Source of the DNA: JAAYAY01 sp964429355
GTDB lineage: Bacteria > Planctomycetota > Planctomycetia > Pirellulales > Thermoguttaceae
Length of the DNA stretch: 5,059 nt
Direction: 5' to 3'
Assembly (NCBI GenBank): GCA_964429355.1
Contig: CAYSCH010000533.1
Coordinates: 1-5,059 of the forward strand
Both the position numbers and the translations under genes were made by a program. Shown piece after piece: positions 1 through 5,059 of this stretch (its first letter is position 1; each line of letters begins with the position of its first letter). The notes under the pieces were generated by a model. That model saw only the letters and a program-made list of their open reading frames with translations. It searched no databases and was not told where the DNA came from.

Positions 1-692
1 AAGCACCCCAGAATGCTCTGAGCGATCCGGGCGTTCAAGTCTCCGTTGGGACTCGCCGCCGTGAGTCCCTTGTCGAATGACCAGCGGAGCGACGCCTGAA
101 TCAACGGCCAGGCGTGCCGCCCACCCGGCATCTGGGACTGGAAATGGAGATCCTCCGCGAAATCTCGGGCTCGATCCGGGTCGATCGCAAATTCGGCAAC
201 ATCCTCCAGCCCCGTCAGATACCCCACGAACATGTCGGTCCAACGCTCCGTGTGGCGGCGTAGTCGATTCAGCTTGATTCCCAGTTCGGAGGAGACAACG
301 GAACCCTGCAGAAGCAATGTGAGAACTCGATGCCGAGCTTCGAGGTGCCCGATCAGCACACCTCGGGCGATCGGCTCGGCCAGGTCGGCCGCGAGCTTGC
401 GGTCGTGCGCACACGACACCGCCGCCCAGACTCGCGTCAGCATCTCGCTCGTGAACACCTCCTCCACAACCCCCCGCACCTGCGTCTCCTGGGCTCCCGG
501 CGATAGCTGCCCCTGCTCCGCCGCCCGCGTCGTAATCTGTTTGAGCGTTCTGCCCCAGCGGTCAAGGCGCGATTTCGACGCCACCCAGTAGTCCTCAATA
601 TTTCGTTCAGACATCGGAAGACCGGATCGAATGAAGACCGGCCCGTGAGTCGAAACCAAGGCGGCCAGTTCGGCCAGTTCGCGTGCGTGCAT
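1..692 (-). CDS. Uncharacterised soluble protein, C-terminus cut by window edge
   Basis: The minus strand is open from a stop at about 850 to the left edge, so the gene is truncated at its 3' end. From an ATG at 692 it gives 230 complete codons with no stop. I do not recognise the family. The protein is soluble, without signal peptide or membrane segment, and looks largely alpha-helical: MHARELAELAALVSTHGPVF at 1-20, NIEDYWVASKSRLDRWGRTLK at about 31-51, and a long amphipathic stretch around 75-165. The conserved-looking core is Tyr/Trp-rich (EDYW, RLDRW). Other in-frame starts are 614 (MSERNIEDYW), 770 and 812. I prefer 692 because the translation from there has normal composition, while further upstream it becomes Cys-rich and irregular. 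None of these starts has a good SD. It lies 250 bp downstream of, and in the same direction as, the glycosyltransferase gene. That it is coding is fairly secure; start and function are not. Confidence 0.7.
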   Translation of the reverse strand, partial: MHARELAELAALVSTHGPVFIRSGLPMSERNIEDYWVASKSRLDRWGRTLKQITTRAAEQGQLSPGAQETQVRGVVEEVFTSEMLTRVWAAVSCAHDRKLAADLAEPIARGVLIGHLEARHRVLTLLLQGSVVSSELGIKLNRLRRHTERWTDMFVGYLTGLEDVAEFAIDPDRARDFAEDLHFQSQMPGGRHAWPLIQASLRWSFDKGLTAASPNGDLNARIAQSILGC

Positions 693-942
693 TGCTGGGA
701 GCCAATCACGGAGAGTTGAGCACGGACGAAGGGCAGTTCGCAGGTCGCCCCCACAGGCGACCGGAACCATGAACCAGCAATCGCAGTACCAAAGTCCAGC
801 CAACCCCGTCATCTGCCGCCTGACGTCTGTCGCAACCGCCGTTTGTTAAACAAGTTGCGGTAAACGGCGCGCAGTCGTCGGAAACCGCGGCGGGATCGGC
901 CGCCGTTGCCTTTTCACAACGGCCGGTCGGCCACGGGAGAGT
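693..942. other. Intergenic spacer between two minus-strand genes
   Basis: This 250-bp stretch holds no gene I can defend. It contains the hairpin at 902-923 just beyond the glycosyltransferase stop. It also has an AT-rich patch with a short inverted repeat, TTGTT-A-AACAA at 843-853, next to the in-frame stop that bounds the downstream reading frame. The part from 693 to 812 could instead be an N-terminal extension of the left-hand gene if translation starts at 770 or 812. I saw no convincing -35/-10 pair for the left gene. Confidence 0.4.
902..923 (-). terminator. Hairpin after glycosyltransferase stop, weak terminator candidate
   Basis: Arms GCCGTTG (902-908) and CAACGGC (917-923) are perfectly complementary around an 8-nt loop, about 20 nt beyond the TGA of the minus-strand glycosyltransferase gene. 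On the transcript there is no U-tract after the stem (GC-rich sequence follows), so it is not a classical intrinsic terminator. It may be an RNA 3'-end stabilising stem, or chance. Confidence 0.3.
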
Positions 943-2499
943 TCACGCAGCACGGCGGCCCCAGTGGGGACCCTGCAGTCCGTGGCGCTCGGACGCGGCT
1001 GTATCCGTCCGTTCGCCCGGCCGATAGACCCGTAGGCGTCGCCGCGGGGCCAGGTGGGCCAGAAGCGGAGCCAGCGCCCCCGCCGCCCAGACGAAGGAAA
1101 TCGGTTCGATCGGGATCCGAAACCGGACAGACGTGATCACCAGCATGTGGAACGCGGTCACGACCGCAAAGATCGCGTACGTCGGCAAGAGTTGCCGCCA
1201 CTTGCGCAACGAGACAATCAAGCCCACAAAGGCCAGCACAAGCCATAGAACCGTCGTCAACCGGTAGAGCCGGTTGGCAGCCTTGGGATTCGTCTCGTCG
1301 AACAGAAGAAAATAGCCCAGCCGGTTCAAGCAGAGTTGGGCATAACGGCCCGGATTCTCGCGTATGAACTCGATGGCCTTGCGGCCAAGCACATGGCACC
1401 GCTCAGTTTCCGAGAGTCCCGCCAGTTCCTCATAACCGCCGGGCCGAAGCAGCACATCGTCGATGTACACCGTTTCGTGCCGCGCTTCCCACATTGCCCG
1501 GTTCATACTGGCCAGGGAGCCGTTGTGAGCCAACCGCAGCGTCTCCGCGTTGGCCTTGGGTATCTTGTCGGTGCCCCAACTGTTCGGGTTATTCCCCTGC
1601 CAGAAGGCGTAGCCAAAGGTGGACTTGATGAACACAAATTGGTGATGAACATGCCAGTTCCGGATCACCCAGGGTGCGATCACGATCGCAGCCACGGTTA
1701 CCAAGGTCGCCAAACGGGCGGAACAACCAGGCAACCGTCGCCACGGGCTGCTTCCCCCATCGATAGAACCCTCGTCCTCCGCACCGTGGGCAGACAACCG
1801 CACTGCCTCTCCGGCCCAGCGAAGCGAAGGGACAGGATCGGGACATAACGGCACTCGTTCCGATCTCGATGATCCATACCGCCAATCGTTCAGCCAGAAC
1901 ACGATCGCGCAAACGGGAAGAGCAAGCGCCAGGATCGGCTCGATCAGCAGAAGCACGCCGGCCAGCACCCCGGCCAGGATTGCCCCACGCCACGTGCCGT
2001 GATATCGGCGCGACGCCACCGTCGCCAATAGCACCGTCAGTCCCAAGGCGGCCCATAGTGCCACCTGGAGATGGGTTACCATGTAGAGATGGGTCGGATG
2101 GAGAGCCGCACCGATTCCGGCAAGCCAGCCGGTTGCGGGGCTTTCAGGCACAAGCGACCATGCCAGCCAGACCACGGCAAGAACGAGCAGGGTTCCTGCC
2201 GCACACTGGATCAACTGAACAGCCAGGATCGATGTGGGCGACTCGACGCCCAGGCATGCATAGACCCCGGCCAGAAAGAAGGGATAAAACGGAGCCTGCT
2301 GCGAAGTCGCATGGAGCGAAGCTCCAAGGAACTCGATCGAGAATCCCTTTCCATTCAGGAGGTTTGCCGCAATTCGACCATGTTCATACGAGACGGGCGC
2401 AGCATGCTCCGACCAGAGCGCCGCCACGACGGCGATTCGTAGGGAGAGTGCCAGCAGTGCCAGCACCAACAGGGCCATTGCCTTCCGTGTTGTGAACAT
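943..2499 (-). CDS. Family 39-type (PMT/ArnT-like) polytopic membrane glycosyltransferase
   Basis: From ATG 2499 the protein has 518 residues. It is a GT-C fold enzyme likely to transfer a sugar from a polyprenyl-phosphate donor to an envelope acceptor on the outer face of the inner membrane; the acceptor cannot be read from sequence. A first membrane helix (about 8-29) is followed by a periplasmic loop with SYEHGRIAANLLNGKGFS (about 37-54), where Glu39 sits at the position of the family's catalytic acidic residue, and then QQAPFYPFFLA. About five more helices reach residue 203. After a loop comes the typical APWVIRNW (about 275-282), an FWQGNNP motif (about 299-305), a soluble region, and three closing helices with RFRIPIEP (about 459-466). 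The loop at about 208-261 is far longer than usual and looks inserted (separate entry). An upstream ATG at 2661 is possible, but its 54 extra residues look non-coding. The start at 2499 begins directly before the first helix and sits 11 nt after a good -10 box. Family is fairly sure; substrate unknown. Confidence 0.85.
   Translation of the reverse strand: MFTTRKAMALLVLALLALSLRIAVVAALWSEHAAPVSYEHGRIAANLLNGKGFSIEFLGASLHATSQQAPFYPFFLAGVYACLGVESPTSILAVQLIQCAAGTLLVLAVVWLAWSLVPESPATGWLAGIGAALHPTHLYMVTHLQVALWAALGLTVLLATVASRRYHGTWRGAILAGVLAGVLLLIEPILALALPVCAIVFWLNDWRYGSSRSERVPLCPDPVPSLRWAGEAVRLSAHGAEDEGSIDGGSSPWRRLPGCSARLATLVTVAAIVIAPWVIRNWHVHHQFVFIKSTFGYAFWQGNNPNSWGTDKIPKANAETLRLAHNGSLASMNRAMWEARHETVYIDDVLLRPGGYEELAGLSETERCHVLGRKAIEFIRENPGRYAQLCLNRLGYFLLFDETNPKAANRLYRLTTVLWLVLAFVGLIVSLRKWRQLLPTYAIFAVVTAFHMLVITSVRFRIPIEPISFVWAAGALAPLLAHLAPRRRLRVYRPGERTDTAASERHGLQGPHWGRRAA
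1717..1878 (-). repeat. Apparent in-frame insert within the glycosyltransferase gene
   Basis: Between the helix ending near residue 203 and the helix leading into APWVIRNW, family members normally have a short cytoplasmic loop. Here there are roughly 50 extra residues, hydrophilic and Gly/Ser/Pro-rich (for example SLRWAGEAVRLSAHGAEDEG). Codon choice in this block is looser than around it (TTA, TGT, CCT, CTT, TCT). All this suggests a small DNA element inserted in frame without breaking the gene, similar in principle to the palindromic elements found in Rickettsia genes. I see no clear target duplication or terminal inverted repeat, and there is no second copy in this window, so 'repeat' is an inference. 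The borders are approximate. Confidence 0.35.
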
Positions 2500-2510
2500 A
2501 GCGGGGGCAG

Positions 2511-2539
2511 ATTGTAGAGGTCCCCCTGAAACCCGGCAA
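2511..2539 (-). promoter_or_regulatory. Sigma70-type promoter for glycosyltransferase gene, near-leaderless
   Basis: On the minus strand, TTGCCG (2539-2534) is followed by exactly 17 nt and then TACAAT (2516-2511), matching the -35 and -10 consensus at 4/6 and 5/6 positions. The ATG at 2499 lies only 11 nt beyond the -10 box, so transcription would begin about 4-6 nt before it. There is no SD in the sequence before that ATG, which fits leaderless translation and supports this start over 2661. Confidence 0.5.
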
Positions 2540-2600
2540 GAGCGGAACGAATCCGATCCTGGGTCAAGGCAATCGTGCTCATCGTTCGTTCTCGTCAGGT

Positions 2601-2614
2601 TTGCACTGGTGCAA
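2601..2614. promoter_or_regulatory. 14-bp near-palindrome, possible operator
   Basis: TTGCAC-TG-GTGCAA has perfect 6-bp arms around a 2-bp centre. It lies about 60 bp upstream of the minus -35 box and about 200 bp upstream of the plus -35 box. Size and symmetry fit a dimeric helix-turn-helix regulator site, but no regulator gene is present in the window and there is no second copy nearby, so it may be chance. Confidence 0.25.
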
Positions 2615-2752
2615 GCGGCCCCCGGAACCGGCATCTCTTCACGCCTCGCTGCCAAGGCCATCGCCTGATCTCATGGTCCGTGTCCCGGCGTCAAGTACAG
2701 GCGCCGCCGCAGTTTCCGCCCGGCACGATGCCTTTCAGCCACCCTTCGGGAA

Positions 2753-2777
2753 GCCCCCGATCAGAAGGAGTGGGGGC
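2753..2777. other. GC-rich inverted repeat upstream of btaA promoter
   Basis: GCCCCC (2753-2758) and GGGGGC (2772-2777) are perfectly complementary arms around a 13-nt loop, 34 bp before the btaA -35 box. There is no adjoining T-tract. It could be a protein-binding or insulating structure, or simply GC-rich background. Confidence 0.2.
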
Positions 2778-2810
2778 GAGTGCGGACCCGAGCAGGGGCC
2801 CATCGGCGAC

Positions 2811-2838
2811 TTGTGTTACCCGTGAATTTGCGTATATT
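2811..2838 (+). promoter_or_regulatory. Sigma70-type promoter for btaA
   Basis: TTGTGT (2811-2816), a 16-nt spacer and TATATT (2833-2838) form the only AT-rich -35/-10 pair in front of btaA. The -10 matches consensus at 5/6 and the -35 at 3/6. Transcription would start near 2845, giving a leader of about 38 nt before ATG 2883. A weak -35 is what one might expect of an activated promoter, but I could not find a convincing Pho box. Confidence 0.45.
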
Positions 2839-2882
2839 GACTAGGTTTGGGAGGTCTGTTTTTTCTGACGGGAACTTCGCAT

Positions 2883-4073
2883 ATGTCGATGACGGATTGG
2901 GTTAGTGGCCGGGTTTTCAACCTCGTTCATCGCCACAACCTTGTTTATAACACCTGCTGGGAAGATCCGCGGTTGGATCGCGTGGCGCTCAAGCTCGGGC
3001 CGGATGACACGGTTCTGGTGATCACCTCCGCTGGCTGCAATGCACTTGACTACGCGCTGGCAGGCGCCAAGCACGTCCATGCGGTCGACATGAATCCGCG
3101 GCAGAATGCTTTGCTGGAACTCAAACAGTCCGGAATCCGCAATCTCGACTACGAGACCTTCTTCCAGATGTTCGGCCGCGGCCATCTCCGCAACGGCCGG
3201 CGGATCTATCGCGACCGCCTTCGTGACTCGCTCTCCGATTGGTCGCAGAAGTACTGGGACAAGAAGATCAAATACTTCTGCAGCAAGCGGCGGACGTTCT
3301 TCTATCGCGGGACCTGTGGCTCCCTGGCACGAATGATGAACGTCTATATCGACCGCGTGGCGAAGGTGCGCCCTTGGATCGACCAGGTTCTTGCAGCAAA
3401 AACCGTCGAAGAACAGCGCGCGATCTACGAGACGCATATCCGAGATCGATTCTGGTCCCGGCCGATGCGGTTCCTCATGAATCGCGATTCGACCTTGTCG
3501 ATGGTCGGCGTCCCCCGTGCCCAGCGCACCCAGGTGGAGTCGCAGTACGACGGCGGCATCGCCTCTTTCGCCAAGAACTGTGTCGATACCGTCTTCTGCA
3601 AGTTGCCGATCAGCGACAACTACTTCTGGCGAGTCTATATCAACGGCCAGTACACGCCCGAATGTTGTCCCGAGTACCTGAAGGCCGAAAATTTCGACAG
3701 GCTCAAGGGCGGCCTGGTCGACCGTGTGAGCCCCCATACCGACACTGTCCAAGGCTTCCTGGAAGGCTACGACGGCCAGATCTCGCGTTACGTGCTGCTG
3801 GATCACATGGATTGGCTGAGCGACAAGTACTTCGTCCATCTCGAAGCCGAATGGCAGGCGATTCTCGAGAAAGCTGCTCCTGAAACGCGTCTGATCTGGA
3901 GAAGCGGCGGCCTGAGGACCGACTTCCTCGACCGGGTGCGGGTCACCGTCGACGGGATCGAACGGCCTCTCCAGGAATTGCTCCGGTACGACCACGAACT
4001 GGCCGAACAACTGCACGAGAAGTGCCGCGTTCACACCTACGGCAGTTTCTACATCGCTGAGCTGGCTGCCTGA
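2883..4073 (+). CDS. btaA: BtaA: SAM:diacylglycerol 3-amino-3-carboxypropyltransferase
   Basis: This enzyme moves the 3-amino-3-carboxypropyl group of SAM onto the free hydroxyl of diacylglycerol, giving diacylglyceryl-homoserine and methylthioadenosine. It is the first step of DGTS betaine-lipid synthesis at the inner membrane. The 396-residue product is near the size of Rhodobacter BtaA and matches the DUF3419 family throughout: YNTCWEDPRLD at 22-32, a Rossmann SAM-binding start VLVITSAGCNALDYAL at 44-59, the acidic strand end HAVDMNPRQNALLELK at 66-81, a Lys/Arg/aromatic-rich middle (about 100-260) where the lipid is likely handled, and YVLLDHMDWL at 303-312. It has no signal peptide or clear membrane span, so it would be peripheral. 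ATG 2883 follows a weak GGGA by 9 nt; ATG 2889 and TTG 2847 are less likely starts. btaB follows in the same direction after 128 bp. The assignment is secure to family and, with btaB beside it, to pathway. Confidence 0.93.
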   Translation: MSMTDWVSGRVFNLVHRHNLVYNTCWEDPRLDRVALKLGPDDTVLVITSAGCNALDYALAGAKHVHAVDMNPRQNALLELKQSGIRNLDYETFFQMFGRGHLRNGRRIYRDRLRDSLSDWSQKYWDKKIKYFCSKRRTFFYRGTCGSLARMMNVYIDRVAKVRPWIDQVLAAKTVEEQRAIYETHIRDRFWSRPMRFLMNRDSTLSMVGVPRAQRTQVESQYDGGIASFAKNCVDTVFCKLPISDNYFWRVYINGQYTPECCPEYLKAENFDRLKGGLVDRVSPHTDTVQGFLEGYDGQISRYVLLDHMDWLSDKYFVHLEAEWQAILEKAAPETRLIWRSGGLRTDFLDRVRVTVDGIERPLQELLRYDHELAEQLHEKCRVHTYGSFYIAELAA

Positions 4074-4102
4074 GCCGATGCAGCCCTTGCCCGCCCATTT
4101 CA

Positions 4103-4131
4103 CCCCCTGTCGAGCCCAGTGCAAGAGGGGG
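4103..4131 (+). other. Inverted repeat in btaA-btaB spacer
   Basis: CCCCCT (4103-4108) and AGGGGG (4126-4131) could pair around a 17-nt loop, 30 bp after the btaA stop. No T-tract follows, so it should not fully terminate transcription. It might trim or attenuate the message between the two genes. Otherwise I see nothing in the 128-bp spacer, and no clear second promoter. Confidence 0.2.
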
Positions 4132-4201
4132 ACGTGAACGGGACCGAATCGTAACTCACACCACACACATTGTCGTTGCACTCGGAAGGCCGGTGGCTGC
4201 C

Positions 4202-4930
4202 ATGGGCATGTTCTCGGACCTCAAAGTCCTTTACCACCTGACGATGAAGCCGATCCGCGGCAAGGATCACGCTGCGCGGATGGAGAGTTTCTATGGAGGC
4301 CAGGCCGAGGCCTACGATAATTTCCGCAAACGCCTGCTGAAGGGCCGGGAAGAGCTTTGGGAACTGCTCGACGTGCCGGAAGGGGGCATCTGGGCCGATA
4401 TGGGGGGCGGCACCGGCGCCAACCTGGAGAATCTTGGCGACAAGATTCGGTGCCTTAAGAAGGCCTACGTGGTCGATCTGGCGTCCTCGCTCCTCAAAGT
4501 CGCGTCGGAGCGGTTCCAGGCTCGCGGCTGGACCAATGCCGAGGCCGTCCAGGCCGACGCCACCACCTGGCGTCCTGCCGAGGGGGGCGCCGACGTGGTC
4601 ACCTTCTCCTACTCCCTCACCATGATCCCCGACTGGTTTGCGGCCGTTGAGAATGCCTTGGCCATGCTCAAGCCGGGGGGCACGATCGGGGTGGTCGACT
4701 TTTACATCTCGCGCAAGTACCCGACCGGAGGATTCACTCGGCACGGCTGGCTCACGCGATCCTTCTGGCCCGTCTGGTTCGCGTCCGACAACGTCTTCCC
4801 ATCCACAGACCACGTCCCCTTTCTTCACCGCCGCTTCGAGCCGGTGCATTTCCGGGAGTATCGCGGCAAAGTGCCCTACTTCCCTCTCTTGCGGATGCCG
4901 TACTACGTCTTCGTCGGCCGGAAGGCCTAG
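4202..4930 (+). CDS. btaB: BtaB-type SAM-dependent N-methyltransferase for DGTS synthesis
   Basis: This class I methyltransferase of 242 residues would methylate the amino group of diacylglyceryl-homoserine three times to give DGTS, using SAM. Visible features are an N-terminal FYGGQAEAYDNFRKRLLKGR (30-49); motif I ADMGGGTGANL (65-75) for the SAM methionine and backbone; the acidic end of strand 2 at VVDLASSLL (90-98), likely binding ribose; QADAT (117-121) near the adenine; VVTFSYSLTMIPDW (132-145); and LKPGGTIGVVDF (156-167). The C-terminal part (about 168-242) is aromatic-rich and ends MPYYVFVGRKA, probably the lipid-binding cap. It lacks a signal peptide. I chose ATG 4202 because MGMFSDLKVLYH looks like a natural family start. 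GTG 4193 is the alternative: GGAAGG at 4184-4189 is 3 nt from it (too close) and 12 nt from 4202 (rather far). Methyltransferase class is certain; the BtaB role rests on the neighbouring btaA and the N-terminal motif. Confidence 0.88.
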   Translation: MGMFSDLKVLYHLTMKPIRGKDHAARMESFYGGQAEAYDNFRKRLLKGREELWELLDVPEGGIWADMGGGTGANLENLGDKIRCLKKAYVVDLASSLLKVASERFQARGWTNAEAVQADATTWRPAEGGADVVTFSYSLTMIPDWFAAVENALAMLKPGGTIGVVDFYISRKYPTGGFTRHGWLTRSFWPVWFASDNVFPSTDHVPFLHRRFEPVHFREYRGKVPYFPLLRMPYYVFVGRKA

Positions 4931-4997
4931 CCGACCACATCCGCACCACGTACCGCATCGTCCAGCAGGGCCTGAAGGCGCGTATTCTCGTTTCTCC

Positions 4998-5016
4998 CTC
5001 AGTAACTGAGCTTTTG
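4998..5016 (+). terminator. Short stem followed by CTTTTG, weak terminator candidate after btaB
   Basis: CTCAG-TAA-CTGAG (4998-5010) is a perfect 5-bp stem with a 3-nt loop, followed by CTTTTG. It stands 67 bp after the btaB stop. Stem and T-run are both short, so intrinsic termination here would be inefficient. It is the only candidate downstream of btaB within the window. Confidence 0.25.
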
Positions 5017-5020
5017 CAAA

Positions 5021-5059
5021 TTAGGCCAAGCGTAGCTTGGCGAGCACATGATCCGCATC
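5021..5059 (-). CDS. Possible last codons of a convergent gene (partial)
   Basis: Read on the minus strand from the right edge, one frame gives DADHVLAKLRLA and then TAA (5023-5021). The composition resembles a protein C-terminus, and the position would make it convergent with btaB. Twelve codons are too few for an assignment, and other frames also stay open for a short distance, so this is only a pointer to what may lie beyond the window. Confidence 0.2.
   Translation of the reverse strand, partial: DADHVLAKLRLA
5025..5041. other. Perfect hairpin GCCAAGC-GTA-GCTTGGC
   Basis: Seven-base-pair perfect arms around a 3-nt loop. No T-tract follows on either strand. If the possible minus-strand gene end is real, this hairpin lies within its last codons and could help terminate or protect convergent transcripts; alternatively it is a small dispersed repeat. 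Confidence 0.35.

Larger units (their letters stand above)
2500..2882. other. Divergent intergenic region between glycosyltransferase and btaA
   Basis: This 383-bp region separates the minus-strand glycosyltransferase gene from the plus-strand betaine-lipid genes. It holds a minus promoter (2511-2539), a near-palindrome (2601-2614), a GC-rich inverted repeat (2753-2777), a plus promoter (2811-2838), and a 5' leader of about 38 nt for btaA. Short open frames cross it on both strands, but their composition looks random and none has start signals. I saw no riboswitch or structured RNA that I could name. Confidence 0.6.

Noticed and set aside
232..591. Plus-strand open frame of 119 codons
   Set aside because: It is Ser/Arg/Cys-rich and opposite the much better minus-strand frame that continues to the window edge.
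1740..1850. CPRCGGRGFYRWG in another minus-strand frame of the insert, like a zinc ribbon
   Set aside because: There is only one Cys pair, with no second CxxC in the same frame. It is probably an accidental reading of the inserted DNA.
1869..2495. Plus-strand open frame of 208 codons
   Set aside because: Low-complexity Arg/Pro-rich shadow of the membrane-helix part of the glycosyltransferase gene.
2500..2661. N-terminal extension of the glycosyltransferase from ATG 2661
   Set aside because: The 54 residues are irregular and polar and would cover the promoter, while 2499 begins directly before the first membrane helix.
2847..2849. TTG as start of btaA, leaderless from the 2811-2838 promoter
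   Set aside because: The extra residues MGGLFFLTGTSH do not look like a BtaA N-terminus, and ATG 2883 gives a normal family length.
2856..2871. CTGTTTT and CTGACGG as a Pho box for btaA
   Set aside because: The two half-sites are 9 bp apart instead of 11, match poorly, and lie downstream of the -10 box.
2841..4181. Long antisense open frame of 446 codons opposite btaA
   Set aside because: It mirrors btaA, whose translation matches a known family along its whole length. Such antisense frames are common in GC-rich genes, and the protein resembles no family I know.
4100..4849. Antisense open frame of 249 codons opposite btaB
   Set aside because: Shadow of the methyltransferase gene, with a Gly/Arg/His-rich composition typical of antisense translation.

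Overview
The window looks like chromosomal DNA from a GC-rich, Gram-negative-type bacterium. A planctomycete is my best guess, because of moderately high GC, start codons mostly without a proper Shine-Dalgarno (SD) sequence, and the general flavour of the uncharacterised proteins. No marker gene is present, so this placement is tentative. I see no rRNA, tRNA, CRISPR array, transposase or phage gene.

Layout. (a) From the left edge to about 692, the minus strand carries a truncated gene for a soluble protein that I do not recognise. (b) From 943 to 2499, also minus, lies a polytopic membrane protein of the glycosyltransferase family 39 (PMT/ArnT-like) type. It carries an odd, apparently extra block of about 50 residues in a loop between membrane helices. 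(c) From 2500 to 2882 is a divergent intergenic region with a credible sigma70-type promoter on each strand and a 14-bp near-palindrome between them. (d) From 2883 to 4930, on the plus strand, are two genes that together make a betaine lipid. The first is a BtaA-type transferase that moves 3-amino-3-carboxypropyl from S-adenosylmethionine (SAM) to diacylglycerol. The second is a BtaB-type SAM-dependent N-methyltransferase. (e) From 4931 to the right edge are small inverted repeats and possibly the last codons of a convergent minus-strand gene.

How the genes work together. BtaA would make diacylglyceryl-homoserine from diacylglycerol and SAM. BtaB would methylate it three times to diacylglyceryl-N,N,N-trimethylhomoserine (DGTS), a phosphorus-free zwitterionic membrane lipid that replaces phosphatidylcholine or phosphatidylethanolamine in organisms that make it. 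The divergent membrane glycosyltransferase may be an unrelated neighbour or may belong to the same envelope-remodelling programme; the sequence alone does not decide.

The points most worth a second look are the in-frame insert in the glycosyltransferase, its near-leaderless promoter, and the long form of the BtaB partner, whose N-terminal motif is reminiscent of the fused algal/fungal BTA1 enzymes.
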